From positions 124,001 through 188,000 of the forward strand of contig CAMYYY010000001.1 in NCBI GenBank assembly GCA_947303715.1: 64,000 bases of DNA, in the 5' to 3' direction. The notes under the pieces were generated by a model that saw only the letters and a list, made by a program, of their open reading frames with translations, was not told the DNA's origin and did no database searches. How positions within the stretch are numbered: position 1 is the stretch's first letter; every line of letters starts with the position of its first letter. Of this stretch, positions 1 through 7,470 are shown piece by piece. The position numbers and the translations under genes are program-made. The stretch comes from an uncultured Bacteroidales bacterium (GTDB lineage Bacteria; Bacteroidota; Bacteroidia; Bacteroidales; Bacteroidaceae).

Positions 1-1
1 C

Positions 2-1648
2 TGGAAGGGACTCTACGACACGTTCACCGGCTCGCCCGAAGGACGCCAGATTAACTGGGATCAGCTTTATTTCGCCAATCAGCAGGCCAACGCCGTGGGG
101 GGCGAGGCACTCTATTATGTGGAGGAACGCCACAACGACCAGATGGCGCTCAACCTCACCAGCACCTACAATCGTACGCTCAACCGCTTCAACCGCATCG
201 TAGGCGGTGTCGCTCTCTCTGCCACGCAGGGCATGCACTACAAGACCATGAGCGACCTTCTTGGCGCCGACACTTATATCGATGTTGATAAGTTTGCCGC
301 CCGCGACTACGGCCGTGGCAGCGACATCGCCCAGAACGACCTTAACCACCGTGATCGCCAGGTCTACGAAGGAGATGTTTTTGGCTATAATTACAATATC
401 TATGTCAACAAGGCCCGTGTCTGGGGACAGTACGCCTTCAATAACGGTCCGCTTGCCCTTGTCCTCTCCGGTCAGGTCAACGGCACTACGCTGGAGCGCT
501 TCGGACTTATGCAGAACGGCCGTGCAGCCGACCGCAGCTACGGCTCCAGCGGCGTAGCCAAGTTCCTTGGCGGCGGCGGTAAGGCTTCGTTCACCTGGCG
601 CCCCAACGCACGCAACGTCATCAGCCTTAATGCCGGCTATCAGAAGGACGCCCCGCTGGCCTACAACGCCTTCATTGCCAACCGTACGCGCAGCGACTTC
701 GTCCACGACCTCAAGCTTGAGGGCGTCCTCAACACCGAACTCTCCTATGCCCTTACCGCCGGTCCGTTCCAAGGCCGTGTGGCGGGCTACTACATCCGTT
801 TCGACAACGCCGTGGAGCAGACCGCTTTCTATAACGACTCGCAGAGTCACTTCACCTACCTCACCATGAACGGCATCGAGCGCACCCACTACGGCGTGGA
901 GGCCGCAGCCATCATGCATGTGACCAGCTCGTTCTACTTCACCTTCATTGGCAACGTGGGCGAGGCGCTCTATACGAACAATCCCACAGCTGTGCTTACC
1001 TACGAGGATGCCAGCGCCTACATCGCCTCGCCCAAGAATCCCGTCACGGGGCAGGAAGAGCAGCTGCGCGTCATCGCCGACGGCTGCCGCGTGGGCAGCA
1101 CGCCCCTTACCGCCCTCAGCCTCGGTGCCGATTACAACGTCAACGGCTGGTACCTCGGCGCCAATGTCAACTACTACGACCGCGTCTTCATCGGTTTCTC
1201 GCCCTACAACCGTCTGACGAACATCTATCAGGCTAACCAGAAGTGCTATATCTCCGACGGCAGCGTCGATGAGAACGGCAATCCCTCCTTCGGCGTCGAT
1301 GAGGCCACGTTATTGGAGAATGGCGGCATCCTCTACAACGCCGACGGCACCATCTACAAGACCTACAGCGTCCGCCAGCGCCAATGCAAGGGCGGCTTCA
1401 TGGTCGATGCCAACATCGGCCACAACATCCGTCTGAAGAAGGGCCGTAGCGTCAGCATCAATCTCACGGTCAACAACCTGCTCAACAACACCAACATGTG
1501 CACGGGTGGCTACGAGCAGAGCCGCGACGACCTCTATTACGAGAACGGTACCGCAGGCGATGCCCGCACCTACGTCTTCTCCAAGAATCCCAAGCTCTAC
1601 TACGCTAACGCACTTAACGCCTTCCTCAACGTAGGCTTTAAGTTCTGA
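2..1648 (+). CDS. TonB-dependent outer-membrane receptor, C-terminal part (5' end outside window)
   Basis: The frame is open from the window edge, so the first GTG inside it (position 95) is not the start. About 548 residues are visible. They alternate short aromatic-rich strands with polar loops, as in the beta-barrel of TonB-dependent receptors, and contain a late segment of the type INLTVNNLLNN. The chain ends NVGFKF with a terminal Phe, the usual outer-membrane insertion signal. TonB-dependent receptors import ligands across the outer membrane using TonB energy. The plug domain lies outside the window, so the ligand is unknown. Two lipoprotein genes follow closely on the same strand. A receptor next to DUF5689 and choice-of-anchor J lipoproteins is a recurrent Bacteroidales arrangement and suggests a surface-exposed complex. 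Codon use is GC-rich, unlike the next gene. Confidence 0.9.
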   Translation, partial: WKGLYDTFTGSPEGRQINWDQLYFANQQANAVGGEALYYVEERHNDQMALNLTSTYNRTLNRFNRIVGGVALSATQGMHYKTMSDLLGADTYIDVDKFAARDYGRGSDIAQNDLNHRDRQVYEGDVFGYNYNIYVNKARVWGQYAFNNGPLALVLSGQVNGTTLERFGLMQNGRAADRSYGSSGVAKFLGGGGKASFTWRPNARNVISLNAGYQKDAPLAYNAFIANRTRSDFVHDLKLEGVLNTELSYALTAGPFQGRVAGYYIRFDNAVEQTAFYNDSQSHFTYLTMNGIERTHYGVEAAAIMHVTSSFYFTFIGNVGEALYTNNPTAVLTYEDASAYIASPKNPVTGQEEQLRVIADGCRVGSTPLTALSLGADYNVNGWYLGANVNYYDRVFIGFSPYNRLTNIYQANQKCYISDGSVDENGNPSFGVDEATLLENGGILYNADGTIYKTYSVRQRQCKGGFMVDANIGHNIRLKKGRSVSINLTVNNLLNNTNMCTGGYEQSRDDLYYENGTAGDARTYVFSKNPKLYYANALNAFLNVGFKF

Positions 1649-1682
1649 ATAATGAAGAATGAACAATAAAATGCACATTCCT

Positions 1683-2522
1683 ATGAAGAAACATACATTT
1701 TTCCTTTTATCTCTCCTGATGACAGGATTGCTGTTCGTCGCGTGCAGCATGAATCAGTTTGACGACCTGACCTTTACAGACGGTAACTTCCCATACGGCA
1801 ATAATAGTTTGCCCGAAAAAGCAAATATTACCATACAAGAACTGAAAGCAAAGTATCGTGATGTTTATATAACCTCTAGAGATACCTACGTTGAAATTAC
1901 TGAAGACCTTTATATTCATGGTTGGGTCGTTTCCAATGATGAAAGTGGTAACGTGTACAAACAAATGGTTATTCAAGATGAAACAGGTGGCATTGTTATA
2001 GGTATTAATGCAACAGGAACCTATGCTTACTTTCCTGTTGGGCAAGAGGTGGTTTTAAGTTTAAAGAATCTCTGTTTTGGCGGTTATAGAAAGCTGCCTC
2101 AAATAGGTGTCGCCTTTAATGGTTCTATTGGAAGAATGAGCGAATCACTTTTCCAGAAACATGTACGATTAATAGGTAATGTCCTCCCTAAAGCTATTCA
2201 TCCTTTAGAATTGAATAGCAGCACGTGGAAAAGTATAAACCTTGATTCGGATGTGCCTCTTTTAGTTCATCTTTCTAATGTCGAATTTCGAGATGCAGGT
2301 AAACAATTTGCCCCAATTGATAATAAAACAGAAGACCGTATTGTAAGGGTTGGAAACAACACAGTTACTTTCCGTATGAGCAGTTATGCAAACTTCGCAT
2401 TAGATACCATTCCTTCCGGTAAGGTGAATATTACTGGTGTTCTCACTCGTTTTAATACCACGGTACAAATGTTACTCCGCGTTAGAGAAGATATTGAAAT
2501 AGTCGAAATAAACAATAAATAA
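1683..2522 (+). CDS. DUF5689-type surface lipoprotein
   Basis: I chose the ATG at 1683, giving 279 residues, because it yields a compact signal peptide: KK, a hydrophobic stretch, then the lipobox LFVAC with Cys at about residue 21. An ATG at 1659 would only add a polar extension. The body has the pattern I associate with DUF5689 proteins: TIQELKAKY near residue 50, then IHGWVVSNDESGN and a VIQDETGGIVIGIN block. This OB-like fold occurs in Bacteroidetes lipoproteins beside TonB-dependent receptors. The function is unknown; a role as an outer-membrane partner of the preceding receptor is inferred. It lies 34 nt after the receptor stop and 12 nt before the next lipoprotein, so all three are probably one operon. 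Base composition is clearly more AT-rich than the receptor gene, which suggests a separate history. Confidence 0.82.
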   Translation: MKKHTFFLLSLLMTGLLFVACSMNQFDDLTFTDGNFPYGNNSLPEKANITIQELKAKYRDVYITSRDTYVEITEDLYIHGWVVSNDESGNVYKQMVIQDETGGIVIGINATGTYAYFPVGQEVVLSLKNLCFGGYRKLPQIGVAFNGSIGRMSESLFQKHVRLIGNVLPKAIHPLELNSSTWKSINLDSDVPLLVHLSNVEFRDAGKQFAPIDNKTEDRIVRVGNNTVTFRMSSYANFALDTIPSGKVNITGVLTRFNTTVQMLLRVREDIEIVEINNK

Positions 2523-2534
2523 ATCCTTTATACG

Positions 2535-4937
2535 ATGAAACAAACAATCCGTTTCCTTATTACAGTCGTTGCCCTGCTGGGCGTCGTTTCCTGTGCCGAT
2601 GTGCCTGAACTTCCTTATCCTATGCCGGATCCAAACGGTGGAGGTACAACTATGGGGGATTTGCCTTTTACCCAAGAATTTGTTTCTGATTTTGGTAGTT
2701 TTGTTGCAGTTGATGTAACTGGTCCTGAAAGTTGGATTATTGACTATCAAACGGCGAAAATGACAGGTTATGATGGGACTAACCGTAATGCTAACGAAGA
2801 CTGGCTGGTGAGTTGTCCGATTGATTTGACAGATGTGGATTCTGCCAAGATGGTAATGAATTACATTTATCGCTACAAAGCATCTGAAGATGATATTACT
2901 GTATGGGCTTCAACTACCTTTGATGGCTCTTCAATAGAGTCATCAAACTGGACTCAGGTAAAAGGCAATAGTCTCGTTGAGGGTAGTGATTGGAGTAATT
3001 TTTACGATACAGAGTTTGATTTGACACCATTTGTGGGAGGAAAGATATACGTTGCTATCAAATATGTCTCGACAAGTGGCAAAGCAAGTACGATAGAAGT
3101 GAAGAGTTTAACCTTTGAAGAAGGTCAGGCAGAAATTAAAGGAAATGACAACCCAATTTCTATTACTAATCCCTTGCCCTTTACCAGCGCCAGCTTGAAC
3201 GACTTTGAGGTGAAGACCGTCGAAGGCATCGACTGGAGCCTCGGCTCATCGTATGCTAAGGCTACTGGCTACGCCAACAACACCACTACGGCTACGAAGA
3301 CGTGGCTCGTCAGCCCTGCCATCAACACCACCGTCACGGGCACGGGCACCGAAGGCACGGGCACCGATGGTGTCACCATCGCCTTCGATAACGTGCTCCG
3401 CTACGTCAAGTCGTCCACCGACCTCAAGGGTTGGCACAAGGTGCTGGCCAGCAAGGACTATGCTGGCGACGTCACGACGGCTACATGGACAGACCTCAAC
3501 TTCCAGCCTGTCGAGTCCGCCACGCAGACGTGGGACTTCTACGCCGCCAACCCTGTCCACCTGCCTGCCGAACTGCTGAACGAGGAGAAAGTCTATATTG
3601 CCTTCTACTTCCAATGCGACGGCACCAACTCCACCACGTGGGAGCTGAAAAACTTCGTTATGCAGGAGGGGATGACACCCGACCCCACTCCCGGCCCTGA
3701 GCCTGGCGAGGTGAAGGCTGTCACCATTGCCGAGTTCAATGCCGCAGCCGTCAGCACTGACGTTTGGTACGAACTCGTGGGTACGGCTTCTGCCATCAAG
3801 GACGGCGACCAGTACGGTAACTTCGACCTTACCGACGAATCGGGCACGGTCTATGTCTATGGCTTGCTTGCCGAGAAGGGCGGAGAGAAGAAACAGTTCC
3901 AAGATCTCGTAGCCAAAACGGGCATCGCCAACGGCGACAAGATCAAGATTCATGGCCAGCGTGGCGACTACAACGGCAAGATTGAAGTCCTCAACGCCTA
4001 CTTCATCGAAATCGTCGAGAAGGGTGGCGATACTCCTGGCCCAGGCCCTGGAGGCGAAGGCGACGGCAGCGAGAAATCGCCCTACAACGTGGCCTACGTC
4101 CTCGGCGCAGGCAATCCAGGCACGACGGCTTGGGTGAAGGGCTACATCGTCGGCACAGTGACGGACAAGAGTTACGACTCTGCCGAGTTCGGCACCACCA
4201 ACGCCAGCGGCACCAACCTCCTCCTTGCCGACGCTGCCGATTGCACCGATGCCTCGCTCTGCATCCCCGTGCAGCTTCCTTCTGGTGACGTCCGCGATGC
4301 CCTCAGCCTACAGCAGCATCCTGAGAACCTCGGCAAGCAGGTTTGGATTTATGCCAACTTGGAGAAATACTTCGGGCAGCCTGGCTTGAAGTCCGCCAGC
4401 AAGTATAGCTGGGACGGCAATAGTGGCGGCGGCGAAGACCCGAATCCGGGTGGCGAGGGCATCTTCAGCGCCGACTTCACGACGGGCGAGTGCGGCTTCA
4501 CTATCTATAATGTGGAAATGGATGAAAACCTTAGTTACGTGTGGGCTGTTGACTCCAAGTATGGTTGGAAGGCCAGCGCCTTTAAGGATAATACGCGATA
4601 TCCTTCTGACTGCTACATTGTCAGTTCTGCAATCGACTTAACTTCTGCCACTTCCGCTACGCTGTCATTCAGTCATGTGGCTCGCTACTTTGGTGATTCT
4701 GCCACCGACTTCCTCTCCGTGCTCATTACCACCAGTTTTGATGGCGATGCAGCGAAGGCCAGTTGGGTGACGCTTACTGTACCCTCTTGGCCCTCAGGTG
4801 CTGACTGGAATTATATTGATTCGGGCGACATCAGCCTTGCTGGCTATGTTGGCAACAAGGTCTATATTGCCTTCCGCTACACCTCCAGTTCTTCCATCGC
4901 CGCTACGTGGGAAATCAAGAGCATGAGCATAAAATAG
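2535..4937 (+). CDS. multidomain surface lipoprotein (choice-of-anchor J domains, OB-fold and DUF6359-like domain)
   Basis: 800 residues with a lipoprotein signal (LLGVVSC, Cys 20). I see three jelly-roll, choice-of-anchor J-like units at about 45-200, 205-385 and 645-800. Each has an NEDWLVS, KTWLVS or CYIVSSAIDL block and a VYIAFRY-type strand. Between units 2 and 3 lie an OB-fold-like segment (about 395-500; DQYGNFDLTDESGTVYVYG) and a DUF6359-like segment (about 510-628; SPYNVAYVLG, WVKGYIVG, ENLGKQVWIYANLEKYFG). The linkers are Gly/Pro/Asp-rich. Such proteins sit on the cell surface and probably bind ligands or other proteins; no catalytic site is apparent. It closes the operon begun by the TonB-dependent receptor. 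Composition is mosaic: AT-rich up to about 3170, GC-rich to about 4480, then intermediate, as if domains were exchanged by recombination. Confidence 0.82.
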   Translation: MKQTIRFLITVVALLGVVSCADVPELPYPMPDPNGGGTTMGDLPFTQEFVSDFGSFVAVDVTGPESWIIDYQTAKMTGYDGTNRNANEDWLVSCPIDLTDVDSAKMVMNYIYRYKASEDDITVWASTTFDGSSIESSNWTQVKGNSLVEGSDWSNFYDTEFDLTPFVGGKIYVAIKYVSTSGKASTIEVKSLTFEEGQAEIKGNDNPISITNPLPFTSASLNDFEVKTVEGIDWSLGSSYAKATGYANNTTTATKTWLVSPAINTTVTGTGTEGTGTDGVTIAFDNVLRYVKSSTDLKGWHKVLASKDYAGDVTTATWTDLNFQPVESATQTWDFYAANPVHLPAELLNEEKVYIAFYFQCDGTNSTTWELKNFVMQEGMTPDPTPGPEPGEVKAVTIAEFNAAAVSTDVWYELVGTASAIKDGDQYGNFDLTDESGTVYVYGLLAEKGGEKKQFQDLVAKTGIANGDKIKIHGQRGDYNGKIEVLNAYFIEIVEKGGDTPGPGPGGEGDGSEKSPYNVAYVLGAGNPGTTAWVKGYIVGTVTDKSYDSAEFGTTNASGTNLLLADAADCTDASLCIPVQLPSGDVRDALSLQQHPENLGKQVWIYANLEKYFGQPGLKSASKYSWDGNSGGGEDPNPGGEGIFSADFTTGECGFTIYNVEMDENLSYVWAVDSKYGWKASAFKDNTRYPSDCYIVSSAIDLTSATSATLSFSHVARYFGDSATDFLSVLITTSFDGDAAKASWVTLTVPSWPSGADWNYIDSGDISLAGYVGNKVYIAFRYTSSSSIAATWEIKSMSIK

Positions 4938-4954
4938 AATGAAGAATGAAAAAG

Positions 4955-5043
4955 AGTGATCAGTGATTAGTGATCAGTGAATAGATAATAGTTCTCCATC
5001 CCAGGGTATTATCTGTTCTCTGTTTACTGTTCTCTGTTCACTA
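4955..5043. repeat. inverted pair of heptamer arrays between convergent genes
   Basis: The left arm (4955-4990) is built of 7-bp steps of the type AGTGATC / AGTGATT. The right arm (5007-5042) is its imperfect reverse complement (TGTTCTC / TGTTTAC steps), with a loop of about 16 bp. Transcripts from either side could fold into a long hairpin, so it may act as a bidirectional terminator between the lipoprotein operon and the convergent EamA gene. A sister copy lies at 38492-38585. Confidence 0.75.
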
Positions 5044-5057
5044 TATTCTCTTTGCAA

Positions 5058-5972
5058 TTATTTCGGCTTTGCCGCTCGACTGCGGTTTACCACCGCCACG
5101 CCGCTGAACACCAGTAGCGCGGCGGTGACTTTTTGCCACGTTATGGTATCCTGCCCGATGCAGATGCTCACGACGGCTGCCAGCATGGGCTGGATGTAGG
5201 AGTACATGCTCACCAGCGTGGGGCGGATGCGCTTCTGTCCGAAGGGGATGAGGAAGTACGCCACAAACGTGGCGAAGAAGATGACGTAGGCTACCTCCCA
5301 GACGACGTTGGAGGGAATGGTGGCCCATTGCGCCGTAGCGAAGTCCTTTGCCGAGAAGGGCAGCGACACCAACAACGACACCAGAAAACTCCACTTCATG
5401 AACGTCACCACGCTGTAACGGGAGATGAGAGGACGGAAGGCACCCAGATAGAGCGCGAAGGTCAGGCAGTTCATCAGGATAAGCACCACGCCCAGCGGCT
5501 TCGTCTGCTCCACGCCGCTTGTGGCATGGAACGAGTTGAAGATGAGCAGCATCACTCCCGCGAAGCTCATGGCAACGCCGCCTGCCTTCTTCAGCGTGAT
5601 GGGCTCGTGGAGGAACAGCGCCGCAATGAACATCGTCATGATGGGGCTGAAGGACGAGAGGATGGAGGTGTCGATGCTTGTCGTCATGGTGATGGCGACG
5701 AGGAACGTCATCTGCGGCGCGAACAATCCCAGCAGCGATGCTGCCACGATGCGAATCCAGTCCCTGCGGGCAATCCGCTCGCGCGGCATGAAGGCCGACA
5801 GCAGCCAGAATAGCACCGTCGCCCCCGCTGCCCGCATCGTGAAGAGCATAGTGGGCGTGATGGCGTCGGAGTTGGCAATCTCCTTGCACATCACGATGTT
5901 TAGTCCGAAGATGATGTAAGCCCCTGCGCAGGCCAGATGCCCTGCCAAATGGCTTTTCGATGTCGTATCCAT
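5058..5972 (-). CDS. EamA/DMT-family transporter
   Basis: 304 residues with about ten hydrophobic segments arranged as two halves, as in drug/metabolite transporters with two EamA repeats. The first half starts with a short cytoplasmic N-terminus and AYIIFGLNIVMCKEI; the second begins near LNCLTFALYLGAFRPLISRY. The length matches the family. These are inner-membrane exporters or permeases of small metabolites; the substrate cannot be read from the sequence. The ATG at 5972 lies about 17 nt downstream of the start site predicted from the -7 element at 5996-6003, supporting this start. It is a single-gene unit: the neighbour at its 3' side is convergent and the 5' neighbour is divergent across a repeat-rich spacer. 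Confidence 0.88.
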   Translation of the reverse strand: MDTTSKSHLAGHLACAGAYIIFGLNIVMCKEIANSDAITPTMLFTMRAAGATVLFWLLSAFMPRERIARRDWIRIVAASLLGLFAPQMTFLVAITMTTSIDTSILSSFSPIMTMFIAALFLHEPITLKKAGGVAMSFAGVMLLIFNSFHATSGVEQTKPLGVVLILMNCLTFALYLGAFRPLISRYSVVTFMKWSFLVSLLVSLPFSAKDFATAQWATIPSNVVWEVAYVIFFATFVAYFLIPFGQKRIRPTLVSMYSYIQPMLAAVVSICIGQDTITWQKVTAALLVFSGVAVVNRSRAAKPK

Positions 5973-5995
5973 ACGTCCTTTTTACCTTTCGGCTG

Positions 5996-6003
5996 CAAAG
6001 TTA
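5996..6003 (-). promoter_or_regulatory. Bacteroidetes -7 promoter element for the EamA gene
   Basis: The minus strand reads TAACTTTG, matching the Bacteroidetes TAnnTTTG -7 box. The expected start site would be near 5989, leaving a short leader before the ATG at 5972. Confidence 0.6.
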
Positions 6004-6101
6004 CTCCGAATCGCGCAAAATCCCATCATCCCCACCTCGTTTTTTCGCCCCCTGCCCGAAAAATCCCTCCTGTTGTCAGAGCGTTTTCAAAGAATATTTT
6101 T

Positions 6102-6211
6102 TTTCATCGCAATGATTTAATTCTTTCATTGCAATGAAAACAATCTTTCATCGCAATGGTTAATTCTTTTCATTGCAGTGAAAACTTTTTTTCATTGCGA
6201 TGAAAACTTTA
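6102..6211. repeat. five direct repeats with exact 22-bp period (core TTTCATTGCAATGA)
   Basis: Units start at 6102, 6124, 6146, 6168 and 6190. Each contains TTTCAT(C/T)GC(A/G)(A/G)TG, an inner palindrome centred on GC, separated by AT-rich sequence. The 22-bp spacing puts all copies on one face of the DNA helix, as expected for cooperative protein binding. The array sits in the 490-bp gene-free stretch between the EamA promoter and the MNT/HEPN promoter. The rest of that stretch holds AT-rich sequence and an imperfect inverted repeat, CACGAAT...ATTCGTG, at about 6298-6345. Confidence 0.85.
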
Positions 6212-6432
6212 TAGTCTTTGATTCTGGTTGAAAGAGAGCCTATTATCACAAGCGCAGAAAAGCTCTTTTTTATTGGAGGGAAAGAGTTTTCTTCCACACG
6301 AATGACTCACGAATGATTCATCCATTAATTCATGGTTAATTCGTGGGCAGATTCAGGTGAATAGATTATTTGGCATTTTCATAAAAACGAAGAAATTTTA
6401 AGAGAATCTTTCTTTATTCGTTTGAAAAGTCG

Positions 6433-6440
6433 TATCTTTG
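6433..6440 (+). promoter_or_regulatory. Bacteroidetes -7 promoter element for the MNT/HEPN pair
   Basis: TATCTTTG matches TAnnTTTG. Its predicted start site, about 6447, falls after the TTG at 6422 and before the ATG at 6464. This fixes the ATG as the translation start of the first gene. Confidence 0.65.
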
Positions 6441-6463
6441 CCTCGATTTCAAACAATAGACCG

Positions 6464-6778
6464 ATGAGGAGAACGCAAGTCATTAACAATATCAAGCAAG
6501 TGGCTCAGGCTGTGCTGCCACCGAACAGCAGTCTGTTGCTCTATGGCTCCCGTGCGCGTGGCGATGCCCGCAAGGGGAGCGACTGGGACTTGCTTATTCT
6601 GCTTGACAAGCCCTCCCTCACGTTCAGCGACTATGGCGTAGGCTATCCTTTCCGTGAATTGGGATGGGATATAAACGAGGAAATCAATCCGCAGGTTTAT
6701 ACGAAGAAAGAATGGGACGAATACCATTTCACTCCTTTCTACAAAAGCGTTGAACACGACAAAATAGTGCTGCTATGA
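6464..6778 (+). CDS. MNT-type minimal nucleotidyltransferase (MntA-like antitoxin candidate)
   Basis: 104 residues from ATG 6464; a longer frame from TTG 6422 would begin upstream of the predicted transcription start. The diagnostic nucleotidyltransferase motif is clear: LLLYGSRARG, then SDWDLLILLD, the GSx(10)DxD arrangement that binds metal and nucleotide in the Pol-beta superfamily. The C-terminal half (ELGWDINEEINPQVYT, then the HFTPFYKSVEHD end) resembles MNT proteins that pair with HEPN proteins. In characterised MntA/HepT systems the MNT protein AMPylates the HEPN toxin. That activity is a family inference here. Its stop overlaps the HEPN start by 4 nt, so the two are translationally coupled. 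Confidence 0.85.
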   Translation: MRRTQVINNIKQVAQAVLPPNSSLLLYGSRARGDARKGSDWDLLILLDKPSLTFSDYGVGYPFRELGWDINEEINPQVYTKKEWDEYHFTPFYKSVEHDKIVLL

Positions 6779-7182
6779 GCCTGAGCGAAGAAGATCGTCA
6801 GACACTTGTCCGTCTGGAATTAGAGAAAGCGCATGAAACCTTCGAGGAGATAGAAATTCTTCAGAAGGCAAGCCGCTGGAGCGGAGCTGCTAATCGGGTA
6901 TATTATTCCGTATTTCATGCCGTCAATGCCTTGTTTATCAATGATGGCCTACAAGCCAGCAGGCATAAGGGCTCACATGCCCTTTTCAGTCAGCACTATG
7001 TTAAGACGGGCTTATTACCTTTGGACTTCGGACGTTTCTACAACAATCTGCAAACTCTTCGTGAGAAAAGCGACTACAACTGTTTCTATAAAGTAACGGA
7101 ACAAGATGTTGTGGAGAGCATTGGCCTTGCGCGACAGTTGATAGAGGCTGTTGAGGGGCTAATCAAAGAGAGGAATTCGTAA
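6775..7182 (+). CDS. HEPN-domain protein of the UPF0332 type (toxin candidate paired with MNT)
   Basis: 135 residues, mostly helical. The segment WSGAANRVYYSVFHAVNALF followed by SRHKGSHALFSQHYVKTG and LREKSDYNCF matches the HEPN family often called UPF0332. RHKGSH provides an Rx4H spacing, but the HxY that follows in classical HepT toxins is not present: after His comes Ala-Leu. RNase activity is therefore not assured. It overlaps the MNT gene by 4 nt, the standard order for MNT-HEPN toxin-antitoxin modules; a role in phage defence or plasmid-type maintenance is inferred from this. The pair sits between a 22-bp repeat array upstream and a 10-bp repeat block downstream, and has GC content near 45-50%. 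Confidence 0.83.
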   Translation: MSLSEEDRQTLVRLELEKAHETFEEIEILQKASRWSGAANRVYYSVFHAVNALFINDGLQASRHKGSHALFSQHYVKTGLLPLDFGRFYNNLQTLREKSDYNCFYKVTEQDVVESIGLARQLIEAVEGLIKERNS

Positions 7183-7220
7183 CACTTTTTGATTGGTTTT
7201 CCTCTGAAAACGTCGTTTTT

Positions 7221-7334
7221 TATGTAGGAATATGTAGCATTATGTAGCATTTTAGGCTATCTACATCGGGCAATCGGTAATCTTTCAGCGAGATAGGCCT
7301 TCTTATGTAGGAATGTAGCATTTTTTCAATAAAA
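7221..7334. repeat. TATGTAGCAT repeat block, copy 1
   Basis: Starts with three 10-bp steps (TATGTAGGAA, then TATGTAGCAT twice). After a TTAGGCTAT stretch comes the inverse CTACATC, then further TATGTAG and AATGTAGCATTTTTTCA about 70 bp on. A second copy with the same order of parts lies at 62452-62561. The block fills most of the spacer between the HEPN gene and the minus-strand terminator. Confidence 0.8.
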
Positions 7335-7350
7335 TGTAGGAAGGGAGAAT

Positions 7351-7388
7351 AAAAAGAAATCCCCGCTACCTTCGCAGGCAACGGGGAC
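7351..7388 (-). terminator. intrinsic terminator of the regulator-serpin-lipoprotein operon
   Basis: On the minus strand CCCCGTTGCC pairs with GGTAGCGGGG (two G-T pairs) around the loop TGCGAA. TTTCTTTTTATT follows. It lies about 80 nt after the stop of the lipoprotein gene at 7471. Confidence 0.75.
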
Positions 7389-7470
7389 AAGTCTTTCATC
7401 GTACAAAAAAGCAAGCTTTACAACAGTTTTTATGATTAGAGGAAAAAATGTTACTTTATCTTGCTTCGCT

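Noticed and set aside
6102..6211. 22-bp repeats as a CRISPR array
   Set aside because: Repeat plus spacer is only 22 bp, spacers are short and AT-rich, and no cas genes are present.
6422..6463. TTG at 6422 as start of the MNT gene
   Set aside because: The -7 element at 6433-6440 lies inside that stretch, so the transcript would begin after it.
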